Positions 1 through 6,640 of a stretch of 7,776 bases of DNA are shown piece by piece. Position 1 is the stretch's first letter; each line of letters begins with the position of its first letter. Source of the DNA: CAUZEO01 sp963578625 (lineage in GTDB: Bacteria; Verrucomicrobiota; Kiritimatiellia; SLOV01); contig CAUZEO010000259.1 in the NCBI GenBank assembly GCA_963578625.1, positions 1-7,776 on the forward strand, given 5' to 3'. Made by a program: the position numbers and the translations under genes. The notes under the pieces were generated by a model that saw only the letters and a program-made list of their open reading frames with translations, was not told where the DNA came from and made no database searches.

Positions 1-2925
1 GCCGTCGGTCGTGTGGTAAATATCGACTCCGATTTCAATCGAATCGCCCCAGGACCAGGAAAATGCGCCCGGGACGGCGCGAATGTCGGAGAGTTCCAGG
101 TGCCCGTCCTCCATGTTGTCCTTCCAGCCCGCCTCCAATAGGGTCGCGGCAATCCCCCTGCTCTTGATCCAGAAACTAAATCCGGTGCCGTGTCCCTTGA
201 ATCGCCGCCCGTAGCCCATTGCCTCGAGCGATTCCGAGATTCGCCGATAAGCGATCCTCATTCCCTCTTTCCGCGTCTGCTCCCCGGGAATTGCGTGCGC
301 GATATAATTCGTCGCGACGATGTATCTGCGCAGCGCTCCGGCCTGGCTGGCCGCGTAGCTCCTCAGCCGCTCAGGCATTTGGTCTTCTTCCATCGTATCC
401 GCGTACAGAACAGCCACTCCAAGGAGCGAACCGGCATTCGCCGAACTTTGGATTGCGCCCATGTCTTTTTCCACGACCGGATGAAGAGCGCGCATGCCCT
501 GCAGATAATTCTCAATGTACTTCGCATCGTCTCTCGCGGATTTCTTCTCGTCATCAATGACCACCGCGATCTGGCGGTAGGAATTTGGTGTCCCCTCCAA
601 CTTAAGCTCAAACTTCGCCTGCTGTTCGAACCGGGAGAGCATCCCATTTGTCTCCGGCGGTAGCGCCGCGATCCGCGTCAGTTGCTCCCGAACTTCCCGG
701 GTACGCTCGGCGACATCCTCGCCCGAAGTTTCCGCGCTCAGCAAGTCCGCGAGCATCGCAAACGCATCTCGTTGCAGTCCCAGCGTGTCCCGCGCTTCAG
801 GCCGAACTGCGGTCCAGGTCTTCATCTCATCCAACAAATCGACGAGACGGTAGAGCCTGCCGGCGTCCCCCGGCACGCAGGCGGGCGTACTGAATGCAAT
901 ACGTTCCGCGAATTCGCGATCAAGCGCATCCCACGCACCGTAAATCTTTCGCGTTTGTTCCCGTTCGACCCAGGCTCTCTCGATCCACGCGATGCATTCC
1001 GCCGGGGTCCAGTCGGTTCCGATGCGTGACACTGCGCCCGCATAATCGATCAGCGGTTGGACTCGAACCCGAAACAGATTCGCGTGAATCGCATGCAGCG
1101 CCGGTGAACCTGGCAGGATGTCCGCATTGCTCTCGGCAAAAGACTTCAGATCACGTAAACGTAGTTCACTGAACCTGCCAGGCAGATCGAGAATCATGAG
1201 AACCGCGCGCAGATCGTCCGAGTAGGTTTGCCATTCTGAGTCATTGCCTGAATTCAGAATTTCTTCCACGGTTTTACGGAGCGGGTCCCACTGCTGCTCA
1301 TAGGACAGGCGATGGATCTCCTCGATGGCGGCGAGCCGCTGCAGATCTCCGATGTGTCGATTGACGCGGATTACAAGATTGGGAAAAGAGGCGGCGCGGG
1401 ATCTCAAAGTCGAATCCCATGTTCCGGCTAATGTCTCCCGTTGCGAAAGGGTCGAGACCGCAGACAGCGATTCCAGGAAATCAGCAAGTTCGGGCAACAC
1501 GCCGTCACGGATCAATCCCGCGGTTGATACCGCCCGGATGGCCATGGCAACCTTGGCTGCGTCCTCAATGTCGCCGGATGAATTCGCGCACCATCGGTCG
1601 ACGATGTCCCGCACCATGCCGTCATAAAGCCTTTTCCCAGTACCTTTTTCTACTTTTCCTGCGGCGTCGGAAACCCTTTGCAGCGCGTTGACGAATACCT
1701 CTCCATCCGGATCGACGGAGGTGCTCATAGCCTCCTGTGCCACCCTCCGCAATGATTCAAGTTCCGCGATATAGGGTAAGAGTCCGGCGGCAAAGCAGGA
1801 GAAAAGTTCGGGATCTGATGAGGCCGCTGACTGAAGGGCATCCAGCATGTCCTTGGCAGCCATTGCGGTCGGCCGGGCCCGGAGGGCTTCCAACCCGGAG
1901 TCGACAGCAGATTTCATGGTGAGCAGAGATCCGGTTTGAATCTTGATGCCTGGATCAGGATTTTCGGCGCCGGCCTGTGTCTGCCGGATGAGATCGTCGA
2001 TGTCGCCGGCATTTCGATCCACTGTATCGACCCACTCTTCGAACCCCCGGGCTTGATGAAGGGGACCAATGATATCCGCGAGGAATCTCAGGTAGGAGGC
2101 TCGCAGATTCGGAAAGCGCCATGGGTCGAGCACCCCCTCCTGATCTGCGTGGCGCACATCTGCGGAGAAGTCTTCCAGCTTGTCAGCGGCGGCCTGCAAC
2201 GGATCAGCGCAGGGAGGGGAAGGGATGGGCACAAGAGACTCGTACCGCCGCGCGAAATACCAACGGAGCAAAGGCGGATTCGGCGTGATGACTTTTCGCG
2301 CCAGGATCGAAGTGTCGTACTCGTCGCGGAGCCCGTAGGCCTCATCGAAGGAGGAATAGATATCGGCTCTGAGGTCCATGTGTGCGCGCCACGGCGGATA
2401 CTTGCGGGCCCGCCCACTCAACGTCTTTCCTTCCACGACGTTCTGCCTAAGCAGGCGGTATGAATGCTTCTGCCAATTCGTTCGCGCGAGTAGCCGCGCC
2501 AGGTCCACTCCGTCTGCGTACGCCGAATGCGCCGTTTCGAGAAAAGTTTGGTACGCGGCCTGCCATTGCCCCGGGCTGTTTTCTTCCAACTCCTCGACGT
2601 GCGACGAATATCCAGCCTCCAGCGTGGCGAGGTCCCGCTGAAGATTGGCCAGCTGCGCGAGAGCGGATGTCGGATTGGTAAAGCGCACCGATTCAGCGGC
2701 CGCGGTGTGATTTGTGACGGCGGCGCACAGGGCGATCGTTTTCTCCACCGGGAGCCGGAACGATTCCAGCCGCTTTGTTGAACGCTCCATCTCGCCCGCA
2801 TCGAAGAAGTCGGAAGGACCAGCCGGTAGCTTCCCCGAGCGGTACCACGAAAGAATGTATAAGAGGCTTCCCCCGGCGACAACGGCGAGGGCAATCAGGA
2901 CCAGGATGACGCGTTTATTCTTCAC
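1..2925 (-). CDS. Very large single-pass membrane protein of unknown family (C-terminus outside window)
   Basis: I do not recognise this protein. The frame is open without a stop from the GTG at 2925 to base 1, giving at least 975 residues, and it continues to the left. Residues 2-5 are KNKR, followed by a hydrophobic helix at about residues 6-25 with no lipobox or clear signal-peptidase site. The positive-inside rule then predicts a cytoplasmic N-terminus and an extracytoplasmic body. That body is mostly helix-like, rich in Glu, Arg, Leu, Ala and Trp, with no ATP-binding or other catalytic motif that I can see. The last visible part (about 916-975) changes to strand-like sequence containing FSFWIKSRG and WSWGDSIEIGVDIY, which suggests a C-terminal beta domain. 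The GTG overlaps the transporter stop by four bases (GTGA). A second GTG lies one codon upstream at 2928. No Shine-Dalgarno is visible, consistent with coupled translation. The first in-frame ATG would remove the membrane helix, so GTG is preferred. A distant TssM/IcmF-like identity is possible but unproven. Confidence 0.9.
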   Translation of the reverse strand, partial: MKNKRVILVLIALAVVAGGSLLYILSWYRSGKLPAGPSDFFDAGEMERSTKRLESFRLPVEKTIALCAAVTNHTAAAESVRFTNPTSALAQLANLQRDLATLEAGYSSHVEELEENSPGQWQAAYQTFLETAHSAYADGVDLARLLARTNWQKHSYRLLRQNVVEGKTLSGRARKYPPWRAHMDLRADIYSSFDEAYGLRDEYDTSILARKVITPNPPLLRWYFARRYESLVPIPSPPCADPLQAAADKLEDFSADVRHADQEGVLDPWRFPNLRASYLRFLADIIGPLHQARGFEEWVDTVDRNAGDIDDLIRQTQAGAENPDPGIKIQTGSLLTMKSAVDSGLEALRARPTAMAAKDMLDALQSAASSDPELFSCFAAGLLPYIAELESLRRVAQEAMSTSVDPDGEVFVNALQRVSDAAGKVEKGTGKRLYDGMVRDIVDRWCANSSGDIEDAAKVAMAIRAVSTAGLIRDGVLPELADFLESLSAVSTLSQRETLAGTWDSTLRSRAASFPNLVIRVNRHIGDLQRLAAIEEIHRLSYEQQWDPLRKTVEEILNSGNDSEWQTYSDDLRAVLMILDLPGRFSELRLRDLKSFAESNADILPGSPALHAIHANLFRVRVQPLIDYAGAVSRIGTDWTPAECIAWIERAWVEREQTRKIYGAWDALDREFAERIAFSTPACVPGDAGRLYRLVDLLDEMKTWTAVRPEARDTLGLQRDAFAMLADLLSAETSGEDVAERTREVREQLTRIAALPPETNGMLSRFEQQAKFELKLEGTPNSYRQIAVVIDDEKKSARDDAKYIENYLQGMRALHPVVEKDMGAIQSSANAGSLLGVAVLYADTMEEDQMPERLRSYAASQAGALRRYIVATNYIAHAIPGEQTRKEGMRIAYRRISESLEAMGYGRRFKGHGTGFSFWIKSRGIAATLLEAGWKDNMEDGHLELSDIRAVPGAFSWSWGDSIEIGVDIYHTTDG
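2922..2925 (-). promoter_or_regulatory. GTGA stop/start overlap (translational coupling)
   Basis: The TGA stop of the ABC transporter (2924-2922) overlaps the GTG start of the large membrane protein (2925-2923). With no Shine-Dalgarno before the GTG, the second gene is likely translated by ribosomes finishing the transporter. This links the amounts of the two proteins. Confidence 0.7.
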
Positions 2926-4649
2926 CACGCGACTGGGTAGCGTTTCATTCTGCGGCCGGTCAGCAGGATGCCTGTCGTCATTCCTGCGACGAGGGCAACG
3001 TTGATCAGTGCCTCCGGAACGCCTTCTTTCTGCATATCATCAAACTTCACGGCGTCCAAACCGTAGCGGCGTGGGCGTTCTCCCTGGAACCAGAGGCCAT
3101 GAAAACTTGGATTCGCGCCTACTGGAATCTCGGCGAGGACGATGGCGACTGCCGGAACTTCGGTAGACAACACTTGTTGTACAGCGTGTCCTGCAACCTG
3201 CAGCCGATTCGCTGTAAACGGGTCCTCAGCGATGTTTCTATACGCACGTGATCCCACGATAGGGAAACTGAACACAATTGCCGCAAGAGTAATAAACAAG
3301 GCGAGAAGTTGCGCGGTCGCCAAGCTTGTTGCTCGTGGAAATCTGTCGTGCTGCAACGTGGCAACGAAGAGCCCCATGACAAATCCATTCAACCCGGCCA
3401 GGAACCCCCAGAGGAGGATGCGGCCCAAGCCGACTTCGAGGTCGCCGCCTGCCTCGCCGATTTGGCCCGCGAGAAGGTGCTGCCAGCTCATATATTTGAG
3501 AACCAGTCCCCCGACGATGACCTGCACGCATGTAACGAGGATAAGCAGGGTCAGAAAACTGAGCAGGTAGGCAAGCGAGGACGTGCCCTGCCGGCACTCA
3601 CGGTTGAACCAGGTCCGTTCGTCCGCCCAGAAGCCGGTTGCCTGGACCGTCCCCAGCCAGAAGCAAGTCACGGAATAAAAGAACAGGAGACCCATCGACG
3701 GGCCATCCGCGACCTCGTCCGGGTACATCGCGAGCCGCACTGCGGCGAGGAGCAATATGGGTGCGGCCAGGAGCAGGATCGCGCGGCTGGTCTCCAGGTT
3801 GGCGAGACGTTGACGCACATAGATTACGTACTGGTCCAGGCGCTGGTTGCCTCGTTCGGGCGGTGGGCTGTGGAGCGGCAACTCGATCGGTTGCGCTTCC
3901 TTGCCGGGCTGCATGGAAAACGTTCCGCCGGTGCCGTTCTCCCGGCGCGATGCCCTCCAGATGTCTACATCGGAATCTTTGTATTCTTCCCCCGCATAGT
4001 GACTCACCAGAACAATGATTTTGCGATGTGCTCTTGCAAAGTCGACTAGTGCCTGAAAAAGCACGCGCCGCCGCCGGGGATCGAGTCCGGTGTCCGGTTC
4101 ATCGAGCAAAATCAATTCGGCGGGTGAGCACAACGCCATCATCACGTCGAGGCGCCGCTTTTGGCCGCCGCTCAGATTCCTCACCCGTACCGTCGAGGCG
4201 CCGAAAAGCCGGTCCCGCTCCTCCTCGGAAAAGAGGTGGTCCTTCAGCTCTTCGCGGGCGGCGTGCACGAACTGCCGGACCGGCGCTTCCTTGCCGTACG
4301 CAGATGTCAAAAGGTTGCACCAATCTTCGAGTGCACGGGCGGGAGTACTCTGCGGTCGAAGAACCGTGAGCTGGGGGAGGTAGGAGAGTCGTGTCGGCTC
4401 TTGCAGAAAGGTTGCCAGATCGAGCGGTTCTTCATTCTCGTTGAGGTGCACAAGCGCATCGATCGAACCATCCGAGGTGGCGCGAGGCCGGTATCCTGCG
4501 ATCGCCTGGAGCAGAACGCTCTTGCCCGTTCCGCTCTCGCCTGTGATTACGGTCACGCGTCCGGTCCGTGCGTCCAGTATTCCCTCACTGGAAAGATGGT
4601 AGTTCGAGCCGACCCGGTAGGCCGAAAAGGGATTGATTCGAAGCTTCAT
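2922..4649 (-). CDS. ABCG-type ABC half-transporter, ATPase domain fused to membrane domain
   Basis: This 575-residue protein should hydrolyse ATP in the cytoplasm to drive movement of an unknown substrate or to power an envelope complex, probably as a homodimer. The nucleotide-binding domain comes first. It has Walker A GESGTGKS (37-44), the Q-loop glutamine at about 93 in LPQ, signature LSGGQ (159-163), Walker B LILLDEP (179-185), D-loop GLD (188-190) and H-loop histidine 217, so every catalytic element is present. A polar linker (about 235-285) leads to six predicted membrane segments near 289-306, 319-335, 357-383, 408-430, 442-465 and 548-564. The segment ADERTWFNRECRQG (342-355) resembles the ER-x-x-F-x-RE connecting-helix pattern of ABCG/White proteins. 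A loop of about 80 residues between the last two helices is also typical of that family. The ATG lies 22 bases after the upstream gene with only a weak G-rich ribosome site. The stop overlaps the next gene's GTG. Substrate and direction cannot be read from the sequence. Confidence 0.95.
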   Translation of the reverse strand: MKLRINPFSAYRVGSNYHLSSEGILDARTGRVTVITGESGTGKSVLLQAIAGYRPRATSDGSIDALVHLNENEEPLDLATFLQEPTRLSYLPQLTVLRPQSTPARALEDWCNLLTSAYGKEAPVRQFVHAAREELKDHLFSEEERDRLFGASTVRVRNLSGGQKRRLDVMMALCSPAELILLDEPDTGLDPRRRRVLFQALVDFARAHRKIIVLVSHYAGEEYKDSDVDIWRASRRENGTGGTFSMQPGKEAQPIELPLHSPPPERGNQRLDQYVIYVRQRLANLETSRAILLLAAPILLLAAVRLAMYPDEVADGPSMGLLFFYSVTCFWLGTVQATGFWADERTWFNRECRQGTSSLAYLLSFLTLLILVTCVQVIVGGLVLKYMSWQHLLAGQIGEAGGDLEVGLGRILLWGFLAGLNGFVMGLFVATLQHDRFPRATSLATAQLLALFITLAAIVFSFPIVGSRAYRNIAEDPFTANRLQVAGHAVQQVLSTEVPAVAIVLAEIPVGANPSFHGLWFQGERPRRYGLDAVKFDDMQKEGVPEALINVALVAGMTTGILLTGRRMKRYPVAW

Positions 4650-4671
4650 GAAACGCCCCGCCGCCGGGTAT

Positions 4672-5883
4672 TCACCGAACCAGCTCGACCTCGTAGCGTA
4701 CCGTGAGCTCCAGGTCGCCTTCCCACTTTACCTTTTTGAGCCGGCTGTTCGATTGGAGGATTTGCGAGTCAATCGGTCCGGAAAATTTCATTTGGTGGAG
4801 ATAGCGGTTACTCGAATCCGTACTGTCGACCCGAAGCTCCGCGCTGTCGAGTGCCAGGCGGGTATAGACATTCCCGTCGAGCGTGCGAAGCGTGAGCGTC
4901 CCGTCCCCATAGAAGCGGTTGAATGTTCGTCCACCCTTGTTCTCGTCCTCGGTTCGCACCAGTTCCAGCATGAGTCTTGTCTCATACTCCCCGAGAATCT
5001 CCTTCATCAGTTCCGGTGGAAGCATCTCGTCCATCAGTAAGTCCGACAGAATTACTTTACCGCCGACTTCGATCCCGGGATTGGGAATCGCGCTATAATC
5101 GATTAGTGAATTTACCCGGCCAAGCGCCTGGGATACTCGCTTGGGAATGTCCGGGGCATAGATCCATTGGGCGCGCCCGTCCGAAAGCTCGACTTCCACT
5201 GTCTTGCCCTCGAAGTCGTCCAGGATCTTCGCCGCGCCTGCTACCGCCGCTTCTTTCGACCCAAGGATCTTTTCATCGATGCCGGTCAGTTTCGCGACTT
5301 CTGAGTAGTTGAAGTCCTGGGACTTGATGAGGGAGCTCATGGTTTTGGAGTACGGATTTCCGGGGTAGATCTTTTCGAGCCGGGATGCCAGTACGCTGAT
5401 TGCCGTATTGACTTTGGGGTCAAGGTCGTAGGTAAGTTCGGTGAGCTCCGCCGGCGCCATCAATTCGACACTTCGAACTTCCTCGAACGTCCGTCGCTCC
5501 AGGATGGTGCTGCCGTCATTCTCAAGGACCTCCGCCGTAAACCGGGTTGTCCAGGGGGCGAGCCATGCGCTTTTGATGTCCCCCTGGAAAACAGGATGGT
5601 AAATCTCCAACTCCGTCTTTTGATTCATCGTTCCCTCAATGCGGCCAACGACGGTACAACTGAATGTGCTCCCTTCCTTTCGGGTCTCGCTCAGCGTCGC
5701 GATGTCCGGTGGTGTATCCACCACCACATTATCCTCGTCCTCGTTTTTCTCGGCAGGGATTGGATCCTGTTCCGGCTCGATATCATTGGATTTTTTGAGG
5801 TAGGTGACGATGACCCCCAGGATCAACAGCACCACGAAGGCGCCGAAAACGGATTTGGGTAATTTTGTGCCTGACTGATTCAT
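4672..5883 (-). CDS. Single-pass membrane protein of unknown function, 403 aa
   Basis: I do not recognise a family. The ATG at 5883 is chosen because GAGGGAG lies five bases upstream. A start at 5943 would add 20 residues with no better ribosome site. Residues 11-29 (SVFGAFVVLLILGVIVTYL) form one membrane helix with no lipobox and no clear cleavage site. An acidic, proline-containing linker follows (about 32-62). The rest has three visible parts: a strand-like region (about 70-150), a helical middle (about 155-225), and a C-terminal region (about 227-403) that ends in alternating polar and hydrophobic strands, such as DGTLTLRTLDGNVYTRLAL and GDLELTVRYEVELV. Only one cysteine (76) is visible. 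Charge flanking the helix is ambiguous, but by analogy with bitopic partners of ABC machines the bulk is inferred to be outside the cytoplasm. It sits 22 bases upstream of the ABC transporter and is probably its accessory subunit. The gene itself is well supported; its function is not known. Confidence 0.9.
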   Translation of the reverse strand: MNQSGTKLPKSVFGAFVVLLILGVIVTYLKKSNDIEPEQDPIPAEKNEDEDNVVVDTPPDIATLSETRKEGSTFSCTVVGRIEGTMNQKTELEIYHPVFQGDIKSAWLAPWTTRFTAEVLENDGSTILERRTFEEVRSVELMAPAELTELTYDLDPKVNTAISVLASRLEKIYPGNPYSKTMSSLIKSQDFNYSEVAKLTGIDEKILGSKEAAVAGAAKILDDFEGKTVEVELSDGRAQWIYAPDIPKRVSQALGRVNSLIDYSAIPNPGIEVGGKVILSDLLMDEMLPPELMKEILGEYETRLMLELVRTEDENKGGRTFNRFYGDGTLTLRTLDGNVYTRLALDSAELRVDSTDSSNRYLHQMKFSGPIDSQILQSNSRLKKVKWEGDLELTVRYEVELVR

Positions 5884-5985
5884 GTCATCTCCCTCGCCGC
5901 CTATTAGACGGCAGGCACACTCTGTTTGCACTGTTTTTTTCAACGCCCACGATAGGGTTCGGCCCAGATCGGCAGCAATCGAGAA
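5884..5985. other. 102-base gap between the methyltransferase and the membrane module
   Basis: This is the only non-coding gap in the window longer than 25 bases. It holds the Shine-Dalgarno of the next gene, an A7 tract on the minus strand (5940-5934), and no convincing promoter hexamers or minus-strand terminator. A promoter for the three-gene module may lie here or inside the methyltransferase end, but I cannot point to one. Readthrough from the upstream genes is equally possible. Confidence 0.4.
5889..5895 (-). promoter_or_regulatory. Ribosome binding site fixing the start of the 403-aa gene
   Basis: On the minus strand the sequence reads GAGGGAG, then ATGAC, then the ATG at 5883. This is the clearest Shine-Dalgarno in the window and decides for the 5883 start over the upstream start at 5943. 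Confidence 0.75.
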
Positions 5986-6624
5986 TCATGTTCGTGTCAG
6001 TTCATGAATATCGATCATCGTACGCCGACTGCCGATCAGTGCTTCGCGGGTTGTGGTTTCGCAATGGAAATTGCGGGTGCGAAGCGAGCGGATAAAAGGC
6101 CGGGTGATGCGGCGCTGCGGTTCCGCAAGTAATATTTTTCCCTGGGGCAAGAGTAGGTGGTGAAATACATCGGACAGCGGCGCGAAGGCCCGTTCCTCGT
6201 ATGCCACGTCTGCCGCAAGGATCAAATCGGCGCGAAGTTCGGGATCCGGATCGCGCCAGTCCATTCGCCGAATATCGGAAGGGGAGTTGGTGTTTTCTTC
6301 CCAGTTCAGCCGGGCGGCTTCAAGGGCCTCCGGCAGATAGTCTGTCATGATTACCGTGCCGCCGCGCAGGCTCGCGGCGATGCCGGCAAGCCCCAGGCCG
6401 CAACCGATCTCCAGGACTTTTGCGCCCGGGTTGATGGCCGGTCCCCTCAGAAGCTCATCTGCCAAGGCCACGGAGGATGGCCACAATTCAGCCCAGTAGG
6501 GAAGCCGTTCGTCCATCACTTCGACGCTGCTCGACTCCGCCGCCGCCAGCTTATCTAGCCTCGATTCCGTGTCTCCCGGAATGTGCAGCCGGATCGGCCT
6601 GCCCGCAATCTCGAGCTGATGCAT
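5986..6624 (-). CDS. Class I SAM-dependent methyltransferase (COG3897 / EtfB-lysine-methyltransferase-like)
   Basis: This 212-residue cytosolic protein should transfer a methyl group from S-adenosylmethionine. Motif I is VLEIGCGLG (70-78), the acidic residue ending strand 2 is Asp95 in MTDY, and further conserved blocks are DWRD (122-125) and LILAADVAYEE (134-144). Before the SAM fold lies LPYWAELWPSSVALADEL (41-58). This WAxLWPS pattern is typical of the group annotated as nicotinamide N-methyltransferase-like, which also contains ETFB lysine methyltransferases. A protein lysine is therefore a plausible target, but the sequence does not identify the substrate. The ATG at 6624 is preferred because it starts 16 bases after the upstream stop. 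A TTG at 6666 would add 14 residues (TRTCRNTNPRPIA after the initiator) that do not look like part of the fold and would overlap the preceding gene. No Shine-Dalgarno precedes the ATG. It is probably cotranscribed with the MoeB-like gene. Confidence 0.88.
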   Translation of the reverse strand: MHQLEIAGRPIRLHIPGDTESRLDKLAAAESSSVEVMDERLPYWAELWPSSVALADELLRGPAINPGAKVLEIGCGLGLAGIAASLRGGTVIMTDYLPEALEAARLNWEENTNSPSDIRRMDWRDPDPELRADLILAADVAYEERAFAPLSDVFHHLLLPQGKILLAEPQRRITRPFIRSLRTRNFHCETTTREALIGSRRTMIDIHELTRT

Positions 6625-6640
6625 TGCGATTGGACGCGGG

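Noticed and set aside
190..663. 157-codon open frame on the plus strand
   Set aside because: It is antisense to the large membrane protein, with no ribosome site or recognisable domain.
1936..2463. 175-codon open frame on the plus strand
   Set aside because: It is antisense to the uninterrupted 975-codon minus-strand frame and looks like a by-product of that gene's codon usage.
2418..2894. 158-codon open frame on the minus strand in a shifted frame
   Set aside because: It is rich in Arg, Ser and Trp, typical of out-of-frame translation, and lies inside the large coupled gene.
3309..4049. 246-codon open frame on the plus strand
   Set aside because: It lies wholly antisense to the ABC transporter, whose catalytic motifs are all intact. 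The translation is low-complexity and matches nothing.
4161..4706. 181-codon open frame on the plus strand
   Set aside because: It is antisense to the conserved ATPase domain of the ABC transporter, including Walker A and the signature motif.
1..5883. Outright call of a type VI secretion cluster
   Set aside because: No sheath, Hcp, VgrG, ClpV or baseplate gene is in view. The only hint is weak resemblance at the end of one protein, so it is kept as a hypothesis.
5908..5940. Imperfect hairpin followed by T7, a possible plus-strand terminator
   Set aside because: The stem is only about six pairs with a bulge, and there is no plus-strand gene for it to terminate.
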